Below are positions 23,674-36,139 of a DNA stretch of 64,000 bases, one piece after another. How positions within the stretch are numbered: position 1 is the first letter of the stretch; the number at the start of each line of letters is the position of its first letter. The notes beneath the pieces were generated by a model. That model ran no database searches, had not been told where the DNA came from, and saw only the letters and a program-made list of their open reading frames with translations. The position numbers were made by a program, and so were the translations under genes. The DNA comes from Verrucomicrobiales bacterium (GTDB lineage: Bacteria; Verrucomicrobiota; Verrucomicrobiia; Limisphaerales; CAIMTB01), in the NCBI GenBank assembly GCA_016795425.1, contig JAEUHG010000014.1, forward strand, positions 28,674 through 92,673, read 5' to 3'.

Positions 23674-26600
23674 ATGGACCCACTCTCCATGTCGCCGGCG
23701 CCGGGCGAACGATTGGTCCGCTACGTGGGCGACCGACAGTCCTTCTCGCTCACCACTCCGCCCGAGGCTTCTCCTGCCCACGGTTGGCAGGCGCGCCTCC
23801 GAACCACGCTCGGCCGCGATGCCGCCTTCCGAGAGGAGGTGGTCAAAGCGCACACCGCCCGCGTCCCCCCTTTCGGCGCCGCCTGGCACGATGTCCCCCT
23901 CCAATGGACGGGAACCAGGTGGGCCCGCGACCTCGTCCTGGCCGAGACCGGCTTCTTCGGCGCCAAACCCTATCTCATCGATCCCAAAGGCTATCAACAT
24001 TGGCCCTCAGGACCTGATTGCGGCATCAGCATCCACCCGGATTGGTGTCGCACCGCCAACATCATCTATTGCGCGTTCACCCGCCTCTTCGGCCAAACCC
24101 GCTTCGCCAGCCAGCTGCACCCCGAGTCCACCCAGCCTGCCGTCCAAGCCTTGGAGCAATGTGGCTTCGCAGTGCTTCCACCTTCCGGAACCTTCCGCCA
24201 ACTGCAGGCCCAGCTGCCCCATATCGTCAACACCCTCGGCTGCCGCATCCTGCATCTGCTGCCCATCCATCCCACCCCCACGACCTTCGCCCGCTTCGGC
24301 CGCATGGGCAGCCCCTATGCCGCTCTCGACCTCACCGCCGTCGACCCCGCCCTCGTCGAGTTCGATCAGCGTGCCACCGGCATCGACCAGTTCCGGGAAC
24401 TTGCCGACGCCACTCACGATCTCGGCGCCCGCGTCTTCCTCGACATCGTCGTGAATCACACCGGGTGGGGATCCCGACTCTTCGAGGAACATCCCGAATT
24501 CTTTCGCCGCGAAAAGGACGGCCGTTTTGCGTGCCCTGGCGCCTGGGGTGTCATCTGGGAGGATCTCGTTGAGCTCGAACAGGAACGGGTTGAACTATGG
24601 GATCTCATCGCCGAAGCCCTGCTTACCTGGTGCCGCCGAGGCGTCGACGGCTTCCGTTGCGACGCGGGTTACAAGATCCCTACCCATGTCTGGCAGTACA
24701 TCACCTCCCGAGTTCGCTCCGAGTTCCCCGACGCCGTGTTCCTGCTCGAAGGCCTGGGAGGATCGTGGGCCGCGACCGAGAGCCTCCTTACCGAGGGCGG
24801 CATGCAATGGGCCTATTCCGAGCTCTTCCAGAATTATTCGGGCCCCGACATTCAAGGCTACCTGGACTACGCGTTGGCCCAGTCCCGTCGCGTTGGAACC
24901 TACGTGCACTATAGCGAGACGCACGATAACTCCCGCCTCGCGGCCAACGGCCGCACCTGGTCCCTGCTCCGCAACCGGCTCTGCGCCCTGACGAGCGTCA
25001 GTGGCGGCTTCGGCTTCACCTGCGGCGTGGAATGGCTCGCTTCCGAGAAGATCCGGGTCCATGAACGCACGGGCCTTTCCTGGGACAGCCCGGATCACAT
25101 CGTCCCGGAGCTCGCGACCTTGCATCGCCTGCTGGCGGACCATCCCGCCTTCTTCGACGGCGCCCGCCTGGAGCGCATCAGTCCCGATGGTCACACCATC
25201 TATGCTCTGCTCCGCACCAGTCAGGATGGCTCGTCGCCGGTCCTCGTTCTCATCAATTCACAGCTCGAAAAGCCCTCGGTCCTGTCCACCGCCAGCGCGC
25301 CTTTTCGAACCGCAGCCGAATGGACTCACGAGTTGATCAGCAATGCACCCAATCCCATTTCCAGGGGTTCCGGTGGTGCCCAGGAATGCCGCATCGAACT
25401 GCCACCGGGCGCCGTCTGCTGTCTCTCGCCCCACCCCCTGCCCACTCAAGGCGCCGGTGACCGCTATCGTGAGTGTCGCGCCCGCGCCGCGTGGGCGATT
25501 CAAGCTGCCGCTGCGATTGTCCCCGCCGAATCCATCCTCGGCGACCTCCAACCCTTCCGCCTTGCCGAGGTCGTTGCTGAAAAGGCCGCGGAGTGGCTGG
25601 CCTGCCTTTCGCACCTCGCCGCACCGGCACCCCAGGGAACCCGCCCAATCGAAATCAACCTCAACCAGGCGCTGGAAGTCTGCCTTCGTAATGGCGCCTT
25701 CCCCAATGTTATCGAGTGGAGCCCGTCGGATGCCCGCAGAGTGACCCCCATCCCCCCGGGTTGGTGGCTCCTGATCCGCCTGCCTTCCGCCTTCCGTGCC
25801 CATCTCGAGATCGCATCTGAACCTCGCCCACGGCATGCCTTCAGTATCCGCGTCGCCGATGGCTGGATCGCCAGCTTCCCCCCCCTCTCCCCACTGCACT
25901 CCCTGTCCGCACGCCTCTCCATCGATCTTCGACAAGACCAAGGCCCGGACAGTGTCCACGCGCCTCTGCTTTTTCTCGGCCTGCAGCCGCGGTCCACCGC
26001 CCCCCTTGATCGCGAGGGATTGGCCCTGCTCACCAATGGCCGCGGCGCCATGGCCCGACTGCGCCTCGATCTCGGCAGCGTCCGATCCAAATATGACTGC
26101 GCGCTCGCCGCTAACCTCCACCCGCGCGTGCCGGTCGATCGCCACGTTCTCGTGAAGCGCGTACGGGCTTGGATCAATGTCGACGGATTCCTATCCCCGC
26201 TCGACTTCCAGAATCTCACAGATTTTCGACTCGAGGACGGGGTGGCCCACTGGACTTTCCATGCCAATGCGGGCAACGGGCGGCGGGTGACGATTCTGCT
26301 CTCGGCCGCCATGATCTCCCAACGGAACACCACCACGTTCCGCTTCGCCCGCCCCATCGGCGACACCGCCCTGCCGGCCACGCTTACCATTCGCGTCGAT
26401 ATTGAAGATCGAAGTTTCCATCAGGAGACCCAACGCAATCCCGGGTCCGAACACCACTTTCACGCGCACACGCGATCCCTCGAGAAACCCGCCGGTTTCG
26501 CCTTCACTCCCGCCGACGATCGCACCCTGCGGGTCACCACCAACCGGGGAGTCTACCATCCGCAGCCCGAATGGTCCGAGCGTGTACCGCATCCCATCGA

Positions 26601-28014
26601 GCAATCTCGCGGCCAGGTGGGACATGGAGATGCCTTCAGTCCCGGATGGTTCGAATGCCCACTCGACGCCGGTGATGTCCTGCAACTCATGCTCGACGCC
26701 GAAACGAGTCCGCTCGGCATGGAGGCTGATGGCAGCCTAGACCGCTCCCGGGACACCGGGGATGCCCGCCAGGGACTGGATGGACTCGAACTTCGCTTGC
26801 GGCGCGCGGCCCTGGACTTCCTCGCCCGGCGTGATGGCGGTCAAACTGTCATCGCCGGTTACCCATGGTTCCTCGACTGGGGTCGCGACACCTTGATCGC
26901 CGCACGTGGGTTGCTCGCCGGCGGTTGGCACCAGGAGGTCGTTGGCATACTAGATGTCTTCGGACGCTTCGCCGATCGCGGCACCCTGCCCAACTCCATC
27001 CACGGCGACAACGCCACCAATCGCGACACCTCCGACGCCCCGCTCTGGTACGCCGTCGTCGCCGAAGAAGCGCTGACGCTGCTCGGTCCCGACCTCGCGC
27101 ATCGAACCTTGCCCGGCACTTCACGCGGCCTCGTCGACACGGTGCGCCTGCTGGTCGAAGGCTATCTCTCCGGAACACCCAACGGCATTCGGGTCGATCC
27201 CGCAACCGGCCTGGTTTGGAGTCCAGCCCACTTTACCTGGATGGACACCAACCATCCCGCCTGTACCCCGCGCGAAGGCTACCCCATCGAAATCCAGGCT
27301 CTGTGGATCCGCGCCCTGCGGTTCCTTTCACGTGCCGATGGCAACGCCACCGAGCGATGGAAGAAGCTGGCGGAGCTCGCAGTGCGTTCGGTGGCCGAGC
27401 GCTTCTGGCTGCCTTCTTCGGGCTGGTTCAGCGATGTGCTTCTCGCGGCCCCTGGAGTCTCAGCTGCCAACGCGCGCCCTGATAATGCGCTCCGACCGAA
27501 CTTCCTGTTCCTTATCACACTTGGCATAGCCGATACGGCCCAGGCCCGATCCGCCGTCAACTCCGCCCTTCGCCATCTCTGGATCCCGGGCGGCGTGCGT
27601 TCCCTCGCGCCCCTGCCGGTCTCCCCGCCTCTCGCCGCGCGCGCTGCCGACGGGCGACTCCTCAATGATCCGGATCAGCCGTATTGGGGCCAATACCGGG
27701 ATGACGAAGACACCCGGCGGAAGCCTGCTTATCATAATGGAACCGCCTGGACGTGGATCCTGCCTTCCCTGGCTGAAGCCCTGGTCGTCGCCTGGGAACG
27801 CCATCCATCGGCCATCGCCGCCGCCCAGGCCATGCTCGGGAATCTCGACTACTGGCTCGATTACGGTTGCCTGGGCCACGTGCCCGAAATCGCGGATGGC
27901 GACGCTCCTCATCAGGAACGCGGTTGCGACGCCCAGGCCTGGTCGGCAACCGAGGCGTTGCGGGTCCTGAAATGGCTCCGTCAACAGGCCCTTTCGGTCC
28001 CGGACTCACCGTAA
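23674..28014 (+). CDS. bifunctional glycogen debranching enzyme (GH13 glucanotransferase plus GH133 amylo-alpha-1,6-glucosidase)
   Basis: The product is about 1446 residues from ATG 23674 (MDPLSMSPAPGERLVRYVG). The N-terminal part is a GH13 alpha-amylase-fold domain with LDIVVNHTGW, the nucleophile motif GFRCDAGY (Asp330), the acid/base motif FLLEGLGG (Glu359) and SETHDNSR (Asp418). A middle region of unclear fold follows, with a beta-rich GDE_N-like part. The C-terminal GH133 domain starts near residue 1060 (GYPWFLDWGRDTLIA, then LPNSIHGDNATNRDTSDAPL). This order matches eukaryotic debranching enzyme, which transfers maltotriose and then cleaves the alpha-1,6 branch. The gene stands alone between the rpoC terminator and gyrB. 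Confidence 0.85.
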   Translation: MDPLSMSPAPGERLVRYVGDRQSFSLTTPPEASPAHGWQARLRTTLGRDAAFREEVVKAHTARVPPFGAAWHDVPLQWTGTRWARDLVLAETGFFGAKPYLIDPKGYQHWPSGPDCGISIHPDWCRTANIIYCAFTRLFGQTRFASQLHPESTQPAVQALEQCGFAVLPPSGTFRQLQAQLPHIVNTLGCRILHLLPIHPTPTTFARFGRMGSPYAALDLTAVDPALVEFDQRATGIDQFRELADATHDLGARVFLDIVVNHTGWGSRLFEEHPEFFRREKDGRFACPGAWGVIWEDLVELEQERVELWDLIAEALLTWCRRGVDGFRCDAGYKIPTHVWQYITSRVRSEFPDAVFLLEGLGGSWAATESLLTEGGMQWAYSELFQNYSGPDIQGYLDYALAQSRRVGTYVHYSETHDNSRLAANGRTWSLLRNRLCALTSVSGGFGFTCGVEWLASEKIRVHERTGLSWDSPDHIVPELATLHRLLADHPAFFDGARLERISPDGHTIYALLRTSQDGSSPVLVLINSQLEKPSVLSTASAPFRTAAEWTHELISNAPNPISRGSGGAQECRIELPPGAVCCLSPHPLPTQGAGDRYRECRARAAWAIQAAAAIVPAESILGDLQPFRLAEVVAEKAAEWLACLSHLAAPAPQGTRPIEINLNQALEVCLRNGAFPNVIEWSPSDARRVTPIPPGWWLLIRLPSAFRAHLEIASEPRPRHAFSIRVADGWIASFPPLSPLHSLSARLSIDLRQDQGPDSVHAPLLFLGLQPRSTAPLDREGLALLTNGRGAMARLRLDLGSVRSKYDCALAANLHPRVPVDRHVLVKRVRAWINVDGFLSPLDFQNLTDFRLEDGVAHWTFHANAGNGRRVTILLSAAMISQRNTTTFRFARPIGDTALPATLTIRVDIEDRSFHQETQRNPGSEHHFHAHTRSLEKPAGFAFTPADDRTLRVTTNRGVYHPQPEWSERVPHPIEQSRGQVGHGDAFSPGWFECPLDAGDVLQLMLDAETSPLGMEADGSLDRSRDTGDARQGLDGLELRLRRAALDFLARRDGGQTVIAGYPWFLDWGRDTLIAARGLLAGGWHQEVVGILDVFGRFADRGTLPNSIHGDNATNRDTSDAPLWYAVVAEEALTLLGPDLAHRTLPGTSRGLVDTVRLLVEGYLSGTPNGIRVDPATGLVWSPAHFTWMDTNHPACTPREGYPIEIQALWIRALRFLSRADGNATERWKKLAELAVRSVAERFWLPSSGWFSDVLLAAPGVSAANARPDNALRPNFLFLITLGIADTAQARSAVNSALRHLWIPGGVRSLAPLPVSPPLAARAADGRLLNDPDQPYWGQYRDDEDTRRKPAYHNGTAWTWILPSLAEALVVAWERHPSAIAAAQAMLGNLDYWLDYGCLGHVPEIADGDAPHQERGCDAQAWSATEALRVLKWLRQQALSVPDSP

Positions 28015-28212
28015 CTCCCACCTTTCGAACTGCGTTCTCCGCGCGCCCCTGTCCATTGGGGATCCGACTTGACGAATCACACAATTTGTAGGGCTCGACC
28101 GGGAAATTCGGCACAATAGGACGCGCATTTGGGTAAAATCAGCGTTGTTTTGAGGGGGTCTCCCCGGCTAATCTCAGGGGCGTTCAACGACCCGCCCGGG
28201 AGGCGCCGTTGA

Positions 28213-30822
<2,610 letters not shown>

Positions 30823-30851
30823 GTTCTCGTCCGACCGCACGACCGCATCCC

Positions 30852-33533
30852 ATGGCCGAACCGTCCGATCCCAATCTCCCACCTCAGCAGCCCGTCTCTT
30901 CGACGCCGCTCTTCGCCGCCGGCGAAAAGATTGCCAAGGTCAACGTCGCCGACGAGATCAAGAACTCGTTTCTTGATTACTCAATGTCGGTGATCATCTC
31001 TCGCGCGCTGCCGGATGTGCGCGACGGATTGAAACCCTCCCAGCGCCGCATCCTCTATGCGATGAATGACCTGGGCATTCAGCCCAATCGCAAGCATCTC
31101 AAGTGCGCCAAGATCGTCGGCGAAACGATGGGTAACTACCATCCGCATGGCGATCAGGCCATCTATCCAACCCTCGTCCACATGGCCCAACCGTGGTCCA
31201 TGCGCGAGAAACTCGTCGATGGCCAGGGCAACTTCGGTTCCGTCGAGGGCGATCCGCCGGCTTCGATGCGGTACACCGAAGCCCGCCTCGCCCCACTTGG
31301 TGCCGTCCTGATGCAGGACATGGATCAGGACACCGTGGATTTCGTCCCGAATTACGATGAAACCCGCGTCGAACCCACCGTCTTTCCCGCATCCTTCCCG
31401 AACCTCCTGGTCAACGGCGGCACCGGCATCGCCGTCGGCATGGCCACCAACATCCCGCCCCACAATCTCGGGGAGGTCATCGACGGCGTCTGTGCGCTTA
31501 TCGACAAGCCCACACTGACGGTCGACGACCTGATGCGGTACATCCAGGGGCCGGACTTTCCCCAAGCCTGCTACGTCTGTGGCCTAGAAGGCATCCGCAA
31601 CTACTTCCGGACCGGCCGCGGCAGCCTGAAGTTGCGCGGCAAGATCGGCGTCGAGGAGCTCAAGGGCGGCAAGACCCAACTGGTGGTCACCGAGGTGCCG
31701 TATCTCGTGAATCCCGCCGAACTCGAGAAACGCATCGCCGAATTGGTGAACGAAAAGACGCTCACCGACATCAGCGGCATGCGCAACGAGTCGGATGAAC
31801 ACTGCCGGCTCGTCATCGAACTCAAGCGGGACGCGGTTCCGAAGGTGGTGATCAACAACCTCTACCGTCTTACCCAGCTCGAGACGACCTTCAGCGTCAA
31901 CATGCTCGCCATCGATGGCGGACGCCCCAAGACGCTCAATCTCAAGGAAGTCCTCAATTGCTACATCGAGCACCGCCGCGAAGTCATCCTGCGTCGCACT
32001 CGGTTCCTCCTCCGGGAAGCCGAGAAACAGGCCGAAAAACTAGAGGCCTACCTGCTCGCTCTGGCCCACCTCGACGACTTCATCCGCATTATTCGATCGT
32101 CCTCCAACCGCGAGGAGGCCCGTATCAAGCTGCTCGCCTATGAGTTCTCGCGCGCCACGGTGGAGAAGCTCGGCATCCTCATCCGCAGCGAAGCCCGCAT
32201 CGTGGACGGCCGCTACGCTTTCACCGAGTTCCAGGCTGACGCCATCCTCGACCTGCGTCTCTACCAACTTACCGCCCTTGAACGCGACAAGGTGAAGGGC
32301 GAATACGACGAACTCGTTGCCCGCATCAGGGACCTGCTCGACATTCTCGCCCGCGAAGCCCGCGTCCTCACCATCATCAAGGACGAACTCCAGGCGGTAA
32401 AAGCCAAGCACGGCACCCCACGACTGACCGAGATCGTTCCCGATGAAGGCGAGATGTTGATCGAAGACCTCATCGCCAATGAGGCGGTCATCATCACCAT
32501 CACCCACAACGGCCTCATCAAGCGTACCAACGTCAGCTCCTACCGCGCCCAGCGTCGCGGCGGCAAAGGCGTCATCGGGATGGCCACGCGTGAAACCTCG
32601 GTCGTCGACGGCGAATCCGCCGATTTCATCGAGCACCTCTTCACGGCAGGCACCCATGATTACCTGATGTTCTTCACCCAGTCCGGTCGTGTCTACGTGG
32701 AGCGCGTCCACGAAATCCCGGACATGGGCCGCGCCTCGAAAGGACGCAGCATCGCCAATCTGCTGGAGCTTCGTGCCGACGAAAAAATTGCCGCGCTCAT
32801 TCGCGTCAAGTCGGTGGTCGGCCCCACCAAGGAAGACCTCACCTGGCAGCAACCCGGTTTTGTCTTCTTCGCCACTCAGCGCGGCACCGTTAAAAAGACC
32901 GCTCTCGATGAGTTCGCCAACGTCCGCAAAGGCGGCATCATCGCCATCACCATCGAAGAAGGCGACCGACTCATCGACGTCCGTCAAACCAACGGAACGG
33001 ACGAGGTTGTTCTTATCACCAGCGAGGGCATGAGTATTCGCTTCGTGGAGGATCAGGTGCGTGCCATGGGCCGACAGGCCGCGGGCGTCAAAGGCATCGA
33101 ACTGGATTCCGGCGACAAGGTCGTCGCCCTGGCCGTGCTCAATCCCCAAGCCACGCTGCTCGTTGCCGGCGACAATGGCATCGGCAAGCGCACCGCCTTC
33201 GATGAGTACCGCGTCCAAAGCCGCGGCGGAAAGGGCATCATCACGATGAAGACGACGGAAAAAACCGGCCGCGTCGTGGGCGCCCTACCGGTCCGTGATC
33301 AGGATGAGATCATGCTCATCACTGCCGCCGGACAACTCGTCCGCATCAAGGTCAACGGCATCCGCGAGGCCGGACGCAACACGATGGGAGTCAAACTCAT
33401 CAACCTGGAGGCGAACGACCGACTTCAGGCCATCGCCCCCGTGATCAGCGAAGACGTCGAGGAATCCGCCGAAAATGCCGCCCCAGGCGCCTCTTCGCCC
33501 ACTGATAGCCCGCCGCCGGACCTGCCGGTATAG
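30852..33533 (+). CDS. gyrA: DNA gyrase subunit A
   Basis: The 893-residue protein starts MAEPSDPNLPPQQPVSS. It has the winged-helix/tower region (DYSMSVIISRALPDVRDGLK), the catalytic tyrosine in MRYTEARL (Tyr141) and GNFGSVEGDPPAS. The C-terminal beta-pinwheel is visible in six repeats, with a GyrA-box-like motif QRRGGKGVIGM. It pairs with GyrB to introduce negative supercoils. The quinolone-determining stretch reads HGDQAIYPTLV, with Gln and Pro where Escherichia coli has Ser83 and Asp87. The tail is acidic and Pro/Ser-rich. Confidence 0.97.
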   Translation: MAEPSDPNLPPQQPVSSTPLFAAGEKIAKVNVADEIKNSFLDYSMSVIISRALPDVRDGLKPSQRRILYAMNDLGIQPNRKHLKCAKIVGETMGNYHPHGDQAIYPTLVHMAQPWSMREKLVDGQGNFGSVEGDPPASMRYTEARLAPLGAVLMQDMDQDTVDFVPNYDETRVEPTVFPASFPNLLVNGGTGIAVGMATNIPPHNLGEVIDGVCALIDKPTLTVDDLMRYIQGPDFPQACYVCGLEGIRNYFRTGRGSLKLRGKIGVEELKGGKTQLVVTEVPYLVNPAELEKRIAELVNEKTLTDISGMRNESDEHCRLVIELKRDAVPKVVINNLYRLTQLETTFSVNMLAIDGGRPKTLNLKEVLNCYIEHRREVILRRTRFLLREAEKQAEKLEAYLLALAHLDDFIRIIRSSSNREEARIKLLAYEFSRATVEKLGILIRSEARIVDGRYAFTEFQADAILDLRLYQLTALERDKVKGEYDELVARIRDLLDILAREARVLTIIKDELQAVKAKHGTPRLTEIVPDEGEMLIEDLIANEAVIITITHNGLIKRTNVSSYRAQRRGGKGVIGMATRETSVVDGESADFIEHLFTAGTHDYLMFFTQSGRVYVERVHEIPDMGRASKGRSIANLLELRADEKIAALIRVKSVVGPTKEDLTWQQPGFVFFATQRGTVKKTALDEFANVRKGGIIAITIEEGDRLIDVRQTNGTDEVVLITSEGMSIRFVEDQVRAMGRQAAGVKGIELDSGDKVVALAVLNPQATLLVAGDNGIGKRTAFDEYRVQSRGGKGIITMKTTEKTGRVVGALPVRDQDEIMLITAAGQLVRIKVNGIREAGRNTMGVKLINLEANDRLQAIAPVISEDVEESAENAAPGASSPTDSPPPDLPV

Positions 33534-33568
33534 GCAAGTACCAGGTTCTGGCAGTTGCCCTTGCGAAT

Positions 33569-33594
33569 CCTGCCAGGCTTGGCGACCTGGCAGG
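33569..33594. terminator. candidate bidirectional hairpin after gyrA
   Basis: CCTGCCAGG (33569-33577) and CCTGGCAGG (33586-33594) form a perfect 9-bp stem with an eight-base loop in the 132-bp gap between convergent genes. No T-run follows on either strand, so termination by this element alone is uncertain. Confidence 0.4.
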
Positions 33595-33665
33595 GATCGG
33601 TCCCGCCGAAGGTCCTGCAGCGACTCACGTCGCCGTGTCTCATCCGAGGCGCACGGCGCTTCGCG

Positions 33666-35018
33666 CTACTCCAGCTTCGCCACTACTTCCAGATCGTAGT
33701 CTGTATACGCCCGGTACGTTCCTCGCAGCCACAGCAACACGGTCCGCCCGCGACGCCAGCGGGGTACGATGGGACGCAACTGGTCCGTCGTTGCCGCTGG
33801 GGTCAGGGATTCCCATACCCACGCTGACTTTCCCCGCTCACGTCGCCCACGAAACACCTCGAAATGCCCGCTCGTGAGCGGTGCACCGGTGGCTGGATCG
33901 ACAGAGGTTGAGATGAACACCGTGCCCGGTTCGTCCGGATGCAGACAGATTCCGCCGGTGTAGTCGTCTTCACCGGCGTAGAGCCGCTGACCCGCCCGCG
34001 CGATCTCTGTCGTGCTCCAACCACGGCCGTCCCATTCCGCCCAAAAATACCGGTGGTCGCTGCCTCCTTGCTTCGGCGGCAGGCCCGCGGAATCCCTTTG
34101 AACCGAGAACACGGCACGAACCCGCCCACCTCGATCCGCAGCGATATCGTGTATCCACGCCACGTGATTCGAACCGCCGGTGTACACCGACGTCGCCTCC
34201 CCTGGCCGGATCGGCCCCTCGCTCAAAGCCCGTATCGGCGCGCCGTCGCTGCGCTGCAATACGCCGTTCCTGATCCGCGCGTGATAGATGCTGTTGTCGA
34301 AATCGCGCGGGTGCCCTTCGGTGAACCCGAAGTGAATCGTGCCTCGACCGTCGGAGACGTACTTGACGTAGGGCCGATGTTTGAAAACGGGGCTGGGAAC
34401 TTCAATCAGGAGTCCGCCGGTCCGCCAACTGACTCCCCAATCATCCGAGGTCATCCACGAGGGCTTGAAGCTGTTGTCCAGTCCGCGGAAGAAATTGTAA
34501 ATGCGCCCCTTGGCCCCTTCTCCGGCGATCCAATGCAGGTTTGCATAGGTCACCCTCGACGATGCGCTCGGTACGAAAACGGATTCCGGTCCCCAGGCCC
34601 GCCCATCCGCAGCACGGGTGCTGATCCGCCAGTAAATGCGATTCTCCGGTCCGTGTTTGCCGTACATCGCCAATAAGCGCCGGTCCGGCAGCGCCAGCAA
34701 TGCCGGCGAATCGTGATCATCCGCCTCCAATCCGACGCGCAATGGAAAGCGCGCGCGGGCACCCGACTTCAAATCGAAACTGACGACCTCGATGTTGCCA
34801 CGACGGGTTTTGTCCTCACGCCCCATCGCCACGGAACCCACGAAGAGTTTGTCGTCGACCACGATGGCGCGTTCATCTTCGAACCACGACCAGCCTCCAT
34901 CGTCATTCAACACGACCGGAGCCGCATCCCAGCCCCCGCGGCAGATGGACGCACACAGCCAACAGGCGACGGTCACGATCGCCCGCCACCCAACGCCCCT
35001 CTTCCCCGGCCATCGCAT
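33666..35018 (-). CDS. secreted BNR_4-like beta-propeller protein
   Basis: The 450-residue product has a signal peptide (VTVACWLCASICRGG). A series of beta-propeller-like segments follows: DDGGWSWFEDERAIVVDDKL, DHDSPALLALPDRRLLAMYG, MTSDDWGVSWRTGGLL and RPYVKYVSDGRGTIHFGFTE. Asp-box-like SDDWGVSW and the N-terminal DGGWSWFEDERA are typical of the BNR_4 family. That family is abundant in polysaccharide-degrading bacteria and includes relatives of ulvan lyases. Activity cannot be assigned here. The gene lies 22 bp after the sugar-binding lipoprotein gene in the same direction, suggesting polysaccharide or sugar use. Confidence 0.7.
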   Translation of the reverse strand: MRWPGKRGVGWRAIVTVACWLCASICRGGWDAAPVVLNDDGGWSWFEDERAIVVDDKLFVGSVAMGREDKTRRGNIEVVSFDLKSGARARFPLRVGLEADDHDSPALLALPDRRLLAMYGKHGPENRIYWRISTRAADGRAWGPESVFVPSASSRVTYANLHWIAGEGAKGRIYNFFRGLDNSFKPSWMTSDDWGVSWRTGGLLIEVPSPVFKHRPYVKYVSDGRGTIHFGFTEGHPRDFDNSIYHARIRNGVLQRSDGAPIRALSEGPIRPGEATSVYTGGSNHVAWIHDIAADRGGRVRAVFSVQRDSAGLPPKQGGSDHRYFWAEWDGRGWSTTEIARAGQRLYAGEDDYTGGICLHPDEPGTVFISTSVDPATGAPLTSGHFEVFRGRRERGKSAWVWESLTPAATTDQLRPIVPRWRRGRTVLLWLRGTYRAYTDYDLEVVAKLE

Positions 35019-35040
35019 CGGAGTTCTGCCTCGCCCAGCC

Positions 35041-36093
35041 TCACGGCAGATACTTCGACAGCGGTGGCTCCAGGAGTTCCTTCACCTCCGGCTGCTCCAT
35101 GTTCTCCTTCGTCACCAACGTGACACCGGTGTCCAACCGCTTCTCGACCTTCTCCCCCTTGAGGCTCCTTACCAGGGTCATCACTCCTTCGTATCCCATC
35201 CGGAGAGGGTTCTGAACCACGAGTCCCTGGATATCACCGGAGCGCAAATCAGCGACCGACTGCCCGCCGGTATCGAAGCCCACCATCTTTACTTTGCCGC
35301 CGGCATAACCGAGATCGCGCAAAGCCTTGGCCATGCCCACCGCCACGGGTTCGCAAGGGCAGAACACCCCATTCACGTCACGGCCATACCGGTTCAACAG
35401 ATTCTGCGCCGCCTGATAGGAAGTCTCGCGTGTCGCGCCGGCGTACTGGTCACTCGACAGAATCTTGATATTCGGGAATTTCTTGATGGCATCCAGGAAG
35501 CCGGCCTCGCGCGCCTCAGTGCTTGCGGATCCGACCGCATATCGAAGCAGGATGATGTTCCCTTTTTCACCAATCAGTTTGGCCAGATGTTCACCCCCCA
35601 TTTGTCCGCCCCGATAATTGTCCGTCGCCACGAAACTGGTGTGCTTGTCCGTCTTAAGATCGGAATCAATGATCACCGTCGGTATCCCGGCTCCCACCGC
35701 ATTCTCCACCGGCTTCACCAAAGCTTGTGAATCCAAGGGGGCCAAAACGATCCCGGAAACCCGGCGACTGGTAAAATTCTCCACCACTTGAATCTGCTGG
35801 TCCCGGTCGTCCTCGCGCAGCGGCCCCTTCCAAATCACCTGAACCTTCGTTCCCGCGGCGTTGAGTTCCTTCTCGGCCTTGCGGGCGCCGGCTTCGATGG
35901 AGCGCCAGAACTCGTGAATGGTGCCCTTCGGGATCACCGCGACGGTGTACCCGCCCGCTGCCCCACCTCCCGCGGTATTCCCTCCGCTGGGTGCCGACCC
36001 GGCGGCTCCACCGCCGCCTCCGCCTCCGCCATCACCGCAACCGGCGAGAAAAAGGGACGCAACCAGAACGAGGACTCCGCTCAAGGGCTTCAT
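35041..36093 (-). CDS. sugar-type substrate-binding lipoprotein (Peripla_BP_4, RbsB-like)
   Basis: The 350-residue protein has a lipoprotein signal MKPLSGVLVLVASLFLAGC with Cys19, then a Gly-rich spacer. A two-lobed periplasmic binding protein fold follows: YTVAVIPKGTIHEFWRSIEA, VSGIVLAPLDSQAL, IPTVIIDSDLKTDKHTSFVA, TDNYRGGQMGGEHLAKL and VKMVGFDTGGQSVADLRSG. These are hallmarks of ribose/galactose-type binding proteins. In this family the protein feeds an ABC importer, but no permease or ATPase gene is nearby. The partner is the BNR_4-like gene downstream, so an environmental sugar signal or an unlinked transporter is possible. Confidence 0.86.
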   Translation of the reverse strand: MKPLSGVLVLVASLFLAGCGDGGGGGGGGAAGSAPSGGNTAGGGAAGGYTVAVIPKGTIHEFWRSIEAGARKAEKELNAAGTKVQVIWKGPLREDDRDQQIQVVENFTSRRVSGIVLAPLDSQALVKPVENAVGAGIPTVIIDSDLKTDKHTSFVATDNYRGGQMGGEHLAKLIGEKGNIILLRYAVGSASTEAREAGFLDAIKKFPNIKILSSDQYAGATRETSYQAAQNLLNRYGRDVNGVFCPCEPVAVGMAKALRDLGYAGGKVKMVGFDTGGQSVADLRSGDIQGLVVQNPLRMGYEGVMTLVRSLKGEKVEKRLDTGVTLVTKENMEQPEVKELLEPPLSKYLP

Positions 36094-36139
36094 CCCCTGA
36101 CGCTAAAAAACCGACACCGCCCGATCAATCCCTTCCTTT

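Noticed and set aside
28069..28120. gyrB promoter built on TTGACG at 28069
   Set aside because: No -10-like hexamer lies at 16-18 bases; the nearest AT-rich sites give spacers that are too short or too long.
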